A model generated the notes under the pieces. That model was not told the origin of the DNA, did no database searches, and saw only the letters and a list, made by a program, of their open reading frames with translations. Position numbers and translations under genes: made by a program. From Nitrincola iocasae (GTDB lineage: Bacteria > Pseudomonadota > Gammaproteobacteria > Pseudomonadales > Balneatricaceae), in NCBI RefSeq assembly GCF_008727795.1, contig NZ_CP044222.1, positions 1,426,001-1,490,000 on the forward strand: DNA of 64,000 nt. The letters are read 5' to 3'. Within the stretch, counting starts at the first letter, position 1, and the number at the start of each line of letters is the position of its first letter. Shown one piece after another: positions 10,401 through 18,283 of the stretch.

Positions 10401-12270
10401 CATGTTGTTGTCTGAACAAATTAAACTCATAGCCGCCTTTAACCACCTGCATATCTTCATCGATCCGGATCCTGATCCGGCGAGCAGTTTTGCCGAGCGC
10501 CAGCGCCTGTTTGATCTGCCACGTTCCGGTTGGAATGATTATGATAAGAAGCTGATTTCAAAAGGTGGCGGTATCTTTGACCGTTCCGCCAAGTCGATCC
10601 GTCTGACTCCGGAGTTGAAAAAACTGACGGGTGTGAATCAGGCGCAGATGACGCCTAATGATCTGATTTCAGCAATACTCAAGTCTCGCTTTGATCTGCT
10701 TTGGAATGGCGGCATCGGTACCTACGTCAAGGCCAGCTATGAAAGCCAGGCTGATGTGGGTGACAAGGCCAACGATGGACTGCGTGTGGACGCCTGTGAT
10801 TTACGCTGCCGGGTAATCGGTGAAGGTGGTAACCTGGGTATGACCCAGTTGAGCCGAATGGAATTTGCCCGCCAGGGTGGCCGCATGAACACTGACTTTA
10901 TCGATAATGCTGGCGGAGTAGACTGTTCTGACCATGAAGTTAACATCAAAATCCTGATGAATGGCATGGTGGCCGCTGGTGATTTGACCCTCAAGCAGCG
11001 CAATAAACTGCTGGTGGAAATGACCGATGAAGTATCCTCACTGGTACTGAAAAACAATTATCGTCAGGTGCAGGCGATTACACTGGCTGAGCGACGTTCG
11101 TTAGTATCCATGTCTGAGTATCAGCGCTTTATCAATAAGCTGGAAGAGCAGGGCAAACTCAACCGTAAGCTTGAATATCTGCCCGCAGACAGTGTGCTTG
11201 ACGAGCAGCGCCTGGCCGGTAAGGGTTTGAGTCGGCCTGAATTGTCGGTGCTGGTGTCCTACAGTAAAGCCGATCTGAAAGAGCGCTTGCTGGAAACTGA
11301 TCTGCCGGATGACAGTTATGTGGCCAAGGAACTGGTTACCGCTTTTCCGCGTCAGATGTTGGAAAAATTTGGCGCTGAACTGAAAGGGCACAGACTCTGT
11401 CGTGAAATCGTCGCCACCCAGGTTGCCAATGAAATAGTCAATTTCATGGGGATCAACTTTGCTGATCGTCTGGGCGTTTCCACTGGGGCCGATATCCAGC
11501 GTATTACCCGGGCCTATGTCCTGATACGTGACATATTTATGCTCAAAGATCTGTGGAAGCAGATAGAACTGCTGGATTATCAGGTTGATGCAAATATCCA
11601 GCTGGAAATGATGGAGCGTTTGCAATATCTGGTTCGGCATGCCACTCGCTGGATTTTGCGCAACCGCCGAGGGGATCTGAATTGCCAGCAGGAGATAAGC
11701 ATTTTTGCTGAGCCATTGAAGCAATTAGCTGTGCACCTGGGTGATCTGTTATGTGGTGAACCCAGAGCACAATGGGAAGCTGCCTATCAGCGTTACACGG
11801 ATGCGGGCGTACCGGCCGAGTTGGCCAAGGTGGTGGCTGGATCTAGCGTACTCTTCTCGGCCTTGAGTGTCATCGAAGTTGCGCGAGAGCAGGCAGTCGA
11901 TATGCAAACGGCGGCTCAGGCATTCTTTGGACTGGGTGAGCGCTTACAGTTGCATTGGTTTGCCAATCAGTTGAATGAGCTTGGCGTTGAAAATTATTGG
12001 CAAGCCCTGGCTCGTGATGCCTTCAGGGATGATCTTGATTGGCAGCAGCGGGCTTTGATGGCGTCACTGTTAAAAATGGACAAGTCTGCCAAACCTGAAA
12101 CTTCCGCGAAGCTGGAACAATGGGTTGAGCTCAATCAGTCCCTGCTGGATCGCTGGGATAGAGTGCTGGCTGATCTCAAAGCTGCCAAAACTCAGGACTA
12201 CGCCATGTATACAGTGGCGGTGCGGGAGTTGTATGATCTCGCCCGAACCTGTATTTTTACTGCAGACTGA
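7441..12270 (+). CDS. gdhB: NAD-specific glutamate dehydrogenase, large (180 kDa) class
   Basis: A 1609-residue cytoplasmic enzyme of the large NAD-GDH class known from Pseudomonas and Streptomyces; it deaminates glutamate to 2-oxoglutarate and ammonium, a catabolic role. The N-terminal half (to about residue 700) contains the regulatory ACT-like region of this class. The catalytic core begins with ARGGLRWSDR and AQQVKNAVIVPVGAKGGFV (residues about 800-840), and the NAD-binding half includes VVGIGDMSGDVFGNGML. The length agrees with the family (about 1600-1620). A purine-rich AGAGAGAG stands immediately before the ATG. Its product feeds the 2-oxoglutarate dehydrogenase encoded about 10 kb downstream. 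Confidence 0.95.
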   Translation: MPLHVAEPKETLLERLKAEICKRLPDKKAALLCEFVDSYYRNTPEMDLQKWRPDDLLGATLDMWEFIQAIPDESPRVKVFNPDYEQHGWQSTHTVIAVVSEDRPFIIDSLRMELNRQDVAIHAINNVVLHTRRNQKGALTGLNDPKGLAESVVAIEIDRHTDLQRLEEIRTELLAVLDEVRAAVDDFEPMLAAVKEQADHLKKLGSVLEKQGLQEASEFLEWMHTNFTFLGYEVFELNTTGGKASLEPVKSSGLGLLRDCNQACREKLLDEDTLNADQHTLLPDLISFSKAAAKSRIHRPAYPDYIGFKRFDNKGKLVGEVRFLGLYTSAVYMHSPRSIPVIRNKISTVLQLSGLHEQGHDWKELNQILESFPRDELFQMQVDELASMTLGILEIRERRQIRVFLRRDQQGHYFSALVYVPREIYSTEFRVRSEKILKQSLGCELAEFTTYFSESILARTQFNLRRADGEAVTDRFDVADIEHKIRVAARSWDEDLYEALTEASGEEQGIHGYNHFGGGFPASYRAHFSARTAVIDIQHMREMSESKPISLSFYRALDREEDEINFKLFHYGNSLPLSDVLPILENLGLRVIDEHPYEIQTKDSCIWIHDFNLRYGGKQHASMEMLQTTFEDAFLNIWQGACSSDDFNKLVLGAGLGWRQVKVLRAYAAYMKQIRFPISNEAISAALNNHVGIARELIDLFNARLEPGKADPEAADAAETRILEALETVSSLNEDQVIRQYLILIKATLRTNFFQNTGGVHKPYISFKLSPAEIPNIPQPRPLFEIFVFSPRVEGVHLRGGKVARGGLRWSDRNEDYRTEVLGLVKAQQVKNAVIVPVGAKGGFVAKYLHSGMSRDEWLEEGIACYRMFISALLDITDNLVEGEVIPPQEVVRHDEDDTYLVVAADKGTATFSDIANGIAAEYNFWLGDAFASGGSQGYDHKKMGITAKGAWVSVERHFREMGHNTRTEPFTVVGIGDMSGDVFGNGMLLSEQIKLIAAFNHLHIFIDPDPDPASSFAERQRLFDLPRSGWNDYDKKLISKGGGIFDRSAKSIRLTPELKKLTGVNQAQMTPNDLISAILKSRFDLLWNGGIGTYVKASYESQADVGDKANDGLRVDACDLRCRVIGEGGNLGMTQLSRMEFARQGGRMNTDFIDNAGGVDCSDHEVNIKILMNGMVAAGDLTLKQRNKLLVEMTDEVSSLVLKNNYRQVQAITLAERRSLVSMSEYQRFINKLEEQGKLNRKLEYLPADSVLDEQRLAGKGLSRPELSVLVSYSKADLKERLLETDLPDDSYVAKELVTAFPRQMLEKFGAELKGHRLCREIVATQVANEIVNFMGINFADRLGVSTGADIQRITRAYVLIRDIFMLKDLWKQIELLDYQVDANIQLEMMERLQYLVRHATRWILRNRRGDLNCQQEISIFAEPLKQLAVHLGDLLCGEPRAQWEAAYQRYTDAGVPAELAKVVAGSSVLFSALSVIEVAREQAVDMQTAAQAFFGLGERLQLHWFANQLNELGVENYWQALARDAFRDDLDWQQRALMASLLKMDKSAKPETSAKLEQWVELNQSLLDRWDRVLADLKAAKTQDYAMYTVAVRELYDLARTCIFTAD

Positions 12271-12284
12271 TCAGCCATAAAACA

Positions 12285-12316
12285 CAGTGCTGTCAGTCAC
12301 GAGGCTGGCAGCACTG
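12285..12316 (+). promoter_or_regulatory. Strong RNA hairpin directly upstream of the DUF2835 start
   Basis: CAGTGCTGTCAG (12285-12296) can pair with CTGGCAGCACTG (12305-12316) over 12 base pairs including one U-G wobble. The 8-nt loop TCACGAGG carries the only Shine-Dalgarno-like GAGG ahead of the ATG at 12320. There is no T-run, so it is not a typical terminator. It could present or hide the ribosome site, or protect the mRNA end after gdhB. Confidence 0.55.
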
Positions 12317-12319
12317 CTG

Positions 12320-12541
12320 ATGAAATATGTAATCATTGACCTGGCAATCAGCCGGGATGAGTATATGAAGTACTACCGTGGTCAGGCCATGCAGATCTCT
12401 GTTCGTGCACGAGATGGTCGCATTGTCCGTCTACCCGCCTCTATTATGCGCCAGTTTATCTCGTTCTCCGGATTGCGCGGCAGTTTTGCCGTTTACTATG
12501 ATGATCATGGACGACTGCAACAAATAGACAGACTGAGCTGA
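12320..12541 (+). CDS. DUF2835 family protein
   Basis: A 73-residue protein. The pattern MKYVIIDLAISRDEYMKYYRG, RARDGRIVRLPASIMRQFI and GLRGSFAVYYDDHGRLQQIDRL matches DUF2835, a small gammaproteobacterial family often found between the large NAD-GDH gene and pyrD in pseudomonads. Function is unknown. An earlier in-frame codon at 12287 lies inside a stable hairpin and would add residues not seen in the family, so 12320 is preferred. It is probably translated from the gdhB transcript. Confidence 0.8.
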   Translation: MKYVIIDLAISRDEYMKYYRGQAMQISVRARDGRIVRLPASIMRQFISFSGLRGSFAVYYDDHGRLQQIDRLS

Positions 12542-12569
12542 AGACTGTCTTTTCCCCCCCTGCCAAGGG

Positions 12570-12575
12570 TATAAT
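12570..12575 (+). promoter_or_regulatory. Candidate pyrD promoter -10 element
   Basis: TATAAT 34 bp before the pyrD ATG, followed by TATTCCCG where transcription should start. A matching -35 is not clear. The C-then-G start region resembles the arrangement behind pyrimidine-dependent start-site choice at enterobacterial pyrC and pyrD. Confidence 0.4.
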
Positions 12576-12609
12576 TATTCCCGTTTTTAAAACCCTGGCT
12601 GAGATTGCT

Positions 12610-13638
12610 ATGTTATATACACTTGCCCGATCATTGATGTTTAGACTGGATGCTGAGACAGCACATAATCTGTCCTTGATCAGCATGAATCTATTATCTG
12701 AAACCGGGTTGCAGCATTTGACCGGAGCCAGAATGCGCCAGGCGCCTGTCGAAGTCATGGGGCTGCGTTTCCCCAATCCGGTAGGGTTGGCTGCAGGTCT
12801 GGATAAAAATGGCACTGCCGTGGATGGCCTGGCGGCGATGGGCTTTGGCTTTATTGAAGTGGGCACAGTGACGCCGCGCCCACAAGAGGGTAATCCGAAA
12901 CCCAGAATCTTTCGCTTACCGGAACATAATGCCATTATCAACCGCATGGGTTTTAATAATGCTGGTGTTGATCAGTTACTGAAAAACCTGGAAAAAAGTC
13001 GTTATAGCGGCATTCTGGGTATTAATATCGGTAAGAATAAGGATACTCCGAATAAGCAAGCGCATGACGATTACCTCTACTGTCTGCGTCGTGTCTATGA
13101 TCGTGCCAGTTATGTCACCGTAAATATTTCCTCACCCAACACACCAGGGCTACGATCGCTTCAGTTTGGAGACTCGCTGAATAGTCTGTTGGACGCATTG
13201 AAGAATGAGCAGGCGCGCCTGGCCCGCTTGCATGGCAAGTATGTGCCTATCGCGTTGAAAATTGCGCCGGATATGGAAGAAGAAGAGTTTGAACTGGTGG
13301 CTGGTTCGCTGAAAAGCTATGAAATAGACGCCGTGATTGCCACCAATACTACCTTGAGCCGCGAAGGTGTAGAAGATTCACCTCTGGCGCTGGAGTCTGG
13401 TGGGCTGAGTGGTGCACCGGTCAGGAACTGCTCGACCGCTGCGATAGCGGCTTTGTCACGCCATTTGAATGGTGCGCTACCCATTATTGGTGTTGGTGGT
13501 ATTACTGAGCCATTTGATGCAGCCGAAAAAATTGAAGCGGGAGCCAGTCTGGTACAGATCTATACTGGGTTGATTTATCGTGGTCCAAGATTGATACACG
13601 AGTCGGTTAAGGCGGTGGAATCTTTAGTTCGTCGTTAA
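12610..13638 (+). CDS. pyrD: Dihydroorotate dehydrogenase (quinone), class 2
   Basis: A 342-residue FMN enzyme that oxidises dihydroorotate to orotate in pyrimidine synthesis and passes electrons to membrane quinone. The class 2 N-terminal helical extension (LARSLMFRLDAETAHNLSL) is present. FMN/substrate motifs include NPVGLAAGLDKNG, NRMGFNNAG, VNISSPNTPGLRSLQ (with the catalytic serine) and the C-terminal IGVGGI and QIYTGLIYRGP. Length agrees with the bacterial enzyme (about 336-342). It lies downstream of gdhB and DUF2835 and converges on rmf. Confidence 0.97.
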   Translation: MLYTLARSLMFRLDAETAHNLSLISMNLLSETGLQHLTGARMRQAPVEVMGLRFPNPVGLAAGLDKNGTAVDGLAAMGFGFIEVGTVTPRPQEGNPKPRIFRLPEHNAIINRMGFNNAGVDQLLKNLEKSRYSGILGINIGKNKDTPNKQAHDDYLYCLRRVYDRASYVTVNISSPNTPGLRSLQFGDSLNSLLDALKNEQARLARLHGKYVPIALKIAPDMEEEEFELVAGSLKSYEIDAVIATNTTLSREGVEDSPLALESGGLSGAPVRNCSTAAIAALSRHLNGALPIIGVGGITEPFDAAEKIEAGASLVQIYTGLIYRGPRLIHESVKAVESLVRR

Positions 13639-13671
13639 GGATTGCGACAGTGTGGAACTCTGCCGCAATCC
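13639..13671. terminator. Hairpin between convergent pyrD and rmf
   Basis: GGATTGCG (13639-13646) pairs with CGCAATCC (13664-13671), extended inside by CAG/CTG after one mismatch, giving a loop of nine bases. It begins directly after the pyrD stop codon and lies between two convergent genes. There is no clear T-run on either side, so it may stop transcription weakly or protect 3' ends. Confidence 0.5.
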
Positions 13672-13702
13672 CGCTCCATAATCAGAATTGATGAATCAAT
13701 AC

Positions 13703-13909
13703 TTATGCTAAGGTGGGGTTTACCTGAATTGCAGAAACGCCGGACATACCATTCCAGTGTGCTTCGCGTCCTTCACGCCAACCGTTCATCCAGTGTGATC
13801 GCAGATCTGCGACTTGAACTGGGCACTCTTCACGTGATCGTCCGGTCAATCCGGCCACAAAACCACGGTTGTGCAGAGTAGAGCTACGGTCTCGTTTCTG
13901 TGTTCTCAT
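13703..13909 (-). CDS. rmf: Ribosome modulation factor
   Basis: A 68-residue basic protein matching RMF, which binds 70S ribosomes and drives them into inactive 100S dimers in stationary phase. The conserved core is RTQKRDRSSTLHNRGFVAG, then GRSREECP and LRSHWMNGWREGR. The C-terminal tail is about ten residues longer than in E. coli. A GAGAGG site precedes the ATG. It is transcribed opposite to pyrD and rlmKL, and its 286-bp upstream region contains several inverted repeats. Expression is expected to rise in slow growth (known of the family). Confidence 0.93.
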   Translation of the reverse strand: MRTQKRDRSSTLHNRGFVAGLTGRSREECPVQVADLRSHWMNGWREGREAHWNGMSGVSAIQVNPTLA

Positions 13910-14195
13910 AAAATACGCCTCTCAATTTCTATTTTTCATCGCGGAACAGTTGCTAGAAAATAACAAACTGTTCCTTTCGCGTGTAGGCTATAAGGCAATC
14001 AACCTACACCTCTATACATATCTGAAATAAGCAGGTTTGGCTATTAATATTAACTATAATGTAACATAACGTTCATAGTGTTACGGATAGCGCAGCTGCA
14101 CAATCACCATAGGAATCAGTTAGTTACTTTCCTATTACTTTAAGCGATTTTTGTCGTGAAATTTTTTCATTCCAGTGAGATGCCCCGAGGTCAAC
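13910..14195. promoter_or_regulatory. Divergent rmf-rlmKL control region with three inverted repeats
   Basis: This gap holds GGAACAGTT (13943-13951) with AACTGTTCC (13966-13974), GTGTAGG (13981-13987) with CCTACAC (14003-14009), and GTAACA (14061-14066) with TGTTAC (14079-14084). All arms are perfect. A TATAAT at 14055-14060 could serve rlmKL. The first two repeats lie 34-100 bp before the rmf start and may be operator sites or leader hairpins. Confidence 0.5.
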
Positions 14196-16364
14196 ATGGC
14201 AACAGAAATTCAGAATAGTTCCCTACACACGTATTTTGTGACTTGCCCCAAAGGGATGGAACAGCTGCTTACAGACGAGCTGACCAGCCTGGGAAGTGAG
14301 CAGGTTAAAATGACGGTTGCCGGGGTGAGTTGTCAGGGTGATAAGGCGTTGGGGTATCGCATCTGTCTTTGGTCAAGACTTGCTAGTCGGGTGTTGCTGC
14401 GCCTTGTAGAAACGCCGGTAACAACGGCGGATTCAATGTATGACGCAGTGCAATCGATTGACTGGCTGGAACGTCTGCGTCCATCGGGTACGTTCAGTGT
14501 GGATTTTAATGGCCGCAGCGATGAAATCCGCAATACCCACTTTGGTGCGTTGAAAGTCAAGGATGCCATCGTAGACCAGATCAGAGCCGCAACCGGGCAG
14601 CGACCGGAAATTGACAAGCAGCAGCCGGAACTGCGCGTTAATGTGCACCTTTCCCGTGGCAGTGTATCGGTTTCACTGGATCTGTCCGGAGAGAGTCTGC
14701 ACCGTCGCGGTTACCGGGCGAAAACCGGTGAAGCACCGATGAAAGAAAACCTGGCTGCGGCCGTTTTAGTTCGCGCAGGCTGGCCACAGAGTGACATGAC
14801 TGAGTTGTTTGATCCCATGTGTGGTTCAGCCACCTTGTTAACGGAAGCGGCACTGATGAGTCTGGATATTGCTCCAGGGCTATACCGTCAGCGCTTTGGT
14901 TTCATGCGCTGGCCAGATTTTGATCGTCAATTGTGGCAAACACTGCAGGATGAGGCACAGCATCGAGCCGATCAAGGACGTGCTGCAACTCAAGTCAGGT
15001 TGTATGGCTCGGATCAGGATGCCCAGGTAATCGCTGCCGCCAGGGAAAATGTCAGACGGGCCAAGCTGGATGGTGTGATTGAGTTGCAGGTGTGTGAACT
15101 CAGTCAGGTTAAGTGTCCGCAGGGTGTGGAGAAAGGGTTGTTGGTGACTAACCCGCCTTATGGCGAGCGCTTGGGTGAAGCTGATCAGTTGATGTTTCTG
15201 TATCAGCAGTTGGGACAGGTGCTTCGGGCACAATTTGCCGGTTGGCGTGCTGCTGTACTGACGGCTGACCCCATGCTGTGTAAAGTGATGGGACTGAAGT
15301 CGCATAAAGACTATCAGTTGTTTAACGGCGCGCTGGAAAGTCGGTTGTTTTTGTTTGAGGTGTATGCGGCACGGCCTGAGAGTGAAGCAACTGATTTAGC
15401 TCAAGTGCAGCAGCCGGCCTTATCCGAAACAGCGCAGATGCTGGCAAACCGCTTGCAGAAGAACCTGAAAAATATGCGCCGCTGGCTCAAGCAGGAAGGC
15501 ATTGAATGCTATCGTCTTTATGATGCCGACATTCCTGAATACGCAGTTGCCGTGGATATCTACGCTGATCAGGTGCTGATCCAGGAATATCAGGCCCCCG
15601 CCAGTATCGATCAGGTGAAAGCGTTTAATCGTTTGTCAGAGGCTATAGCAGTGGTCGCCCTGGTGCTGGAGAAAAAGCCACAACAGGTTATTCTTAAGCA
15701 GCGCAAGCGTCAGCAGGGTACTGAGCAGTATCAGCGCCATAATGAAACTGGCCATTTTTTTGAAGTGATGGAACACGGCTGCCACTTGCGGGTGAATCTG
15801 CATGATTACCTGGATACCGGTCTGTTTTTGGATCATCGCCCGGTACGCCGCCGGATTCAGTCTCTGGCTGCCGGTAAAGATTTCCTCAACCTGTTCTGCT
15901 ATACCGCCACGGCCACCGTACACGCGGCCGTGGGTGGCGCACTAACGACCACCAGTGTAGATATGTCGACGACCTATCTGGAGTGGGCGAGAGCAAACCT
16001 CGACCTGAATTCTCAGTCGCATGTACAGCATCAATTGGTGCGTGAAGACTGCATGAAATGGTTAAAGCGTCAGCCAGGACCGGCCTACGACCTGATATTT
16101 ATGGACCCGCCGACCTTTTCAAACTCCAAGCGTATGGATGGCGTGCTGGATGTTCAGCGTGATCATGTGGAGTTGATTGAGGGTGCTATGCGCTTGTTAC
16201 GACCGCAGGGGCTGTTGATCTTCTCCAACAACTACCGCCGCTTCAAGATGGATTATGATGCTTTGAGTCAATACCAGATACAGGATATATCCGCGCTGAC
16301 GCTAGACCCAGACTTCAAACGCAACCCACGCATCCATAGCTGCTTTGAAATTCGTAAACCCTAA
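14196..16364 (+). CDS. rlmL: Bifunctional 23S rRNA methyltransferase RlmKL (m2G2445 / m7G2069)
   Basis: A 722-residue two-domain enzyme. The N-terminal half has a THUMP RNA-binding domain (residues about 45-160) and an m2G methyltransferase with LFDPMCGSATLLTEAAL and NPPYGER. The C-terminal half is the m7G methyltransferase with DFLNLFCYTATATVHAA and MDPPTFSNSKRM. Together they modify G2445 and G2069 of 23S rRNA (E. coli numbering). An in-frame GTG at 14175 is possible, but CGAGG just ahead of the ATG at 14196 and the usual N-terminus favour 14196. The position next to rmf is shared with pseudomonads. Confidence 0.95.
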   Translation: MATEIQNSSLHTYFVTCPKGMEQLLTDELTSLGSEQVKMTVAGVSCQGDKALGYRICLWSRLASRVLLRLVETPVTTADSMYDAVQSIDWLERLRPSGTFSVDFNGRSDEIRNTHFGALKVKDAIVDQIRAATGQRPEIDKQQPELRVNVHLSRGSVSVSLDLSGESLHRRGYRAKTGEAPMKENLAAAVLVRAGWPQSDMTELFDPMCGSATLLTEAALMSLDIAPGLYRQRFGFMRWPDFDRQLWQTLQDEAQHRADQGRAATQVRLYGSDQDAQVIAAARENVRRAKLDGVIELQVCELSQVKCPQGVEKGLLVTNPPYGERLGEADQLMFLYQQLGQVLRAQFAGWRAAVLTADPMLCKVMGLKSHKDYQLFNGALESRLFLFEVYAARPESEATDLAQVQQPALSETAQMLANRLQKNLKNMRRWLKQEGIECYRLYDADIPEYAVAVDIYADQVLIQEYQAPASIDQVKAFNRLSEAIAVVALVLEKKPQQVILKQRKRQQGTEQYQRHNETGHFFEVMEHGCHLRVNLHDYLDTGLFLDHRPVRRRIQSLAAGKDFLNLFCYTATATVHAAVGGALTTTSVDMSTTYLEWARANLDLNSQSHVQHQLVREDCMKWLKRQPGPAYDLIFMDPPTFSNSKRMDGVLDVQRDHVELIEGAMRLLRPQGLLIFSNNYRRFKMDYDALSQYQIQDISALTLDPDFKRNPRIHSCFEIRKP

Positions 16365-16376
16365 AAAGAAATCGCC

Positions 16377-16689
16377 TGTAGGAGCTCGCTGTGGGAGCTC
16401 GCTCTGCGAGCGAATCGAATCGCCCAGGGACTGGGCTCCTACAGGGGTTTTATATCCTCGTTGTAGGAGCTCGCTGTAGGAGCTCGCTGTAGGAGCTCGC
16501 TGTAGGAGCTCGCTCCGCGAGCGAATCTAATCGAATCGCCCAGAGACTGGGCTCCTACAGGGGTTTTATATCCTCGTTGTAGGAACTCGCTGTAGGAACT
16601 CGCTGTGGGAGCTCGCTCCGCGAGCGAATCTAATAGAATCGCCCGGAGACCGGGCTCCCACAGGCCGGGCTCCCACAGACCGGGCTCCA
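16377..16689. repeat. REP array 1 (GCTCGC-stem units with expanded 5' halves)
   Basis: Fills the 334-bp gap between the convergent rlmKL and gltA genes. Forward units begin at 16377, 16462 and 16578. Each consists of two to four 13-bp copies of TGTAGGAGCTCGC (or AACTCGC/TGTGGG variants) leading into a hairpin of the form GCTCGCTCYGCGAGC and a GAA tail, then an inverted unit ending GGGCTCCTACA or GGGCTCCCACA. The last part carries extra half units (CCGGGCTCCCACAG). No reading frame here looks like a protein gene. Confidence 0.9.
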
Positions 16690-16698
16690 ACATTTCCC

Positions 16699-17973
16699 TT
16701 AACCCGGGTAATCGCGCTTTTTGGCACCGGTATAGAGCTGGCGTGGACGGCCAATTCGGTTCGGGCTGGAATGGAATTCGTTCCAGTGAGAGATCCAGCC
16801 AATCGTGCGAGACAGGGCGAAGATCACCGTGAACATGCTGGTTGGAATGCCCATTGCCTTGAGGATGATACCAGAATAGAAATCTACGTTCGGGTATAGC
16901 TTACGCTCTACAAAGTAGGAGTCTTCCAGTGCAATCTCTTCCAGACGAGTGGCGATTTTCAGCAGTGGGTCATTGATGCCGAGTTCGTTTAGCACTTCAT
17001 CGCAGGTTCTTTTCATTACCCGTGAGCGCGGATCGAAGTTGCGATAAACGCGGTGACCAAAGCCCATCAGGCGGAACGGATCATCAGGATCCTTGGCGCG
17101 TTGGATGAACTCAGGGATATTGGCTTCATCACCTATTTCTTCGAGCATGGTCAGAACGGCTTCGTTTGCACCACCGTGAGCGGGTCCCCATAGTGCAGCA
17201 ATGCCGGCAGCGATACAGGCGAATGGATTGGCACCCGATGAGCCTGCCAGGCGCACAGTTGATGTAGAGGCATTCTGCTCATGATCGGCATGCAGGGTAA
17301 AGATGCGATCCATGGCGCGGACCAGTATCGGATTGGCTTCATAATCTGAGCAGGGTGTAGCGAACATCATGCGCAGAAAGTTTTCAGCATAACCCTTATC
17401 ATTGCGTGGGAAGATGAACGGTTGGCCGATAGAGTACTTGTGACACATGGCCGCCAGCGTTGGCATCTTGGCAATCAAACGATAAGCACAGACTTCACGG
17501 TGATGGGCATTGTTGATATCCAATGAGTCGTGGTAAAACGCCGAAAGCGCACCCACAACACCACACATGATCGCCATAGGGTGTGCATCACGACGGAAGC
17601 CCTTAAAGAAGGAAATCAGTTGTTCATGCACCATAGTATGGTTGCTGATGGTGGTAACAAAGGTTTTCTTTTGCTCGGCATCCGGCAGTTCGCCGTTCAG
17701 CAGCAGATAGCAGACTTCCAGATAGTCTGATTTCTCAGCCAGTTGGTCAATTGGATAGCCACGGTGTAGCAGTATTCCCTGGTCGCCGTCTATGTAGGTT
17801 ATCTGTGATTCACAGGCAGCCGTAGACACGAAGCCGGGGTCATAGGTGAAAAGACCTTTGCCAGTCAGTGGACGAACATCTATGACATCCGGGCCTTCAG
17901 TGCCGGAATACACAGGAAGTTCAATCGTTTCGTCCAGGCCATCGACCGTCAAACGAGCTTTCTTGTCAGCCAT
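16699..17973 (-). CDS. gltA: Citrate synthase (type II, hexameric class)
   Basis: A 424-residue enzyme joining acetyl-CoA and oxaloacetate to citrate, the entry step of the TCA cycle. The active-site histidines are in HADHEQNASTSTVRL and MGFGHRVYRNFDPR, with GPAHGGANEAV between them. The N-terminal beta domain (TIELPVYSGTEGPDVIDVR) is typical of the Gram-negative NADH-sensitive class. TAGGAG precedes the ATG. The C-terminus ends KKRDYPG, a few residues shorter than I recall for pseudomonads, and the stop codon lies about ten bases from a REP array. It is divergent from sdhCDAB. Confidence 0.97.
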   Translation of the reverse strand: MADKKARLTVDGLDETIELPVYSGTEGPDVIDVRPLTGKGLFTYDPGFVSTAACESQITYIDGDQGILLHRGYPIDQLAEKSDYLEVCYLLLNGELPDAEQKKTFVTTISNHTMVHEQLISFFKGFRRDAHPMAIMCGVVGALSAFYHDSLDINNAHHREVCAYRLIAKMPTLAAMCHKYSIGQPFIFPRNDKGYAENFLRMMFATPCSDYEANPILVRAMDRIFTLHADHEQNASTSTVRLAGSSGANPFACIAAGIAALWGPAHGGANEAVLTMLEEIGDEANIPEFIQRAKDPDDPFRLMGFGHRVYRNFDPRSRVMKRTCDEVLNELGINDPLLKIATRLEEIALEDSYFVERKLYPNVDFYSGIILKAMGIPTSMFTVIFALSRTIGWISHWNEFHSSPNRIGRPRQLYTGAKKRDYPG

Positions 17974-18066
17974 AGTTGGCTCCTATCATTCGGTTATAAT
18001 TACAATGACTTAGTTGTTTAGTCACTTGATTACATTGTCAGGTACTACCTGAATGAGAACCCGACA

Positions 18067-18094
18067 ACTATAGAGCTTGGGAAGGGTTTGTCAA
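18067..18094 (-). promoter_or_regulatory. Sigma-70-type promoter for gltA
   Basis: On the minus strand: TTGACA (18094-18089), a 16-bp spacer, TATAGT (18072-18067). The -35 matches the consensus fully and the -10 at five of six positions. Start of transcription is expected near 18060, giving a leader of roughly 87 nt to the gltA ATG. Confidence 0.7.
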
Positions 18095-18254
18095 TTCAAC
18101 CTAAAGGCGAATACTGCATTGCAGCATAGCATAATATAACAGTATGAGTGATCTGAATCCCTTGGCCGTGCATATCTACTGAGAATGTAGCAGAAAGTGG
18201 TGTGGTAGCGGCGTAGTGGGTGTTAGACCATTGTTGTACAGGCGTCAAGTCGCG

Positions 18255-18283
18255 TTGTATTCAAACTGGTAAATGTCTATACT
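18255..18283 (+). promoter_or_regulatory. Sigma-70-type promoter for sdhCDAB
   Basis: TTGTAT (18255-18260), a 17-bp spacer, TATACT (18278-18283). Expected start near 18290, with a leader of about 128 nt before the sdhC GTG. Confidence 0.6.

Noticed and set aside
11101..11724. A 207-codon antisense frame in gdhB
   Set aside because: No motif and fully inside the dehydrogenase coding region.
16439..16832. Several open frames in and beside the 16.4-kb repeats (Arg/Ser/Gly-rich)
   Set aside because: They are translations of REP units and of the opposite strand of gltA.
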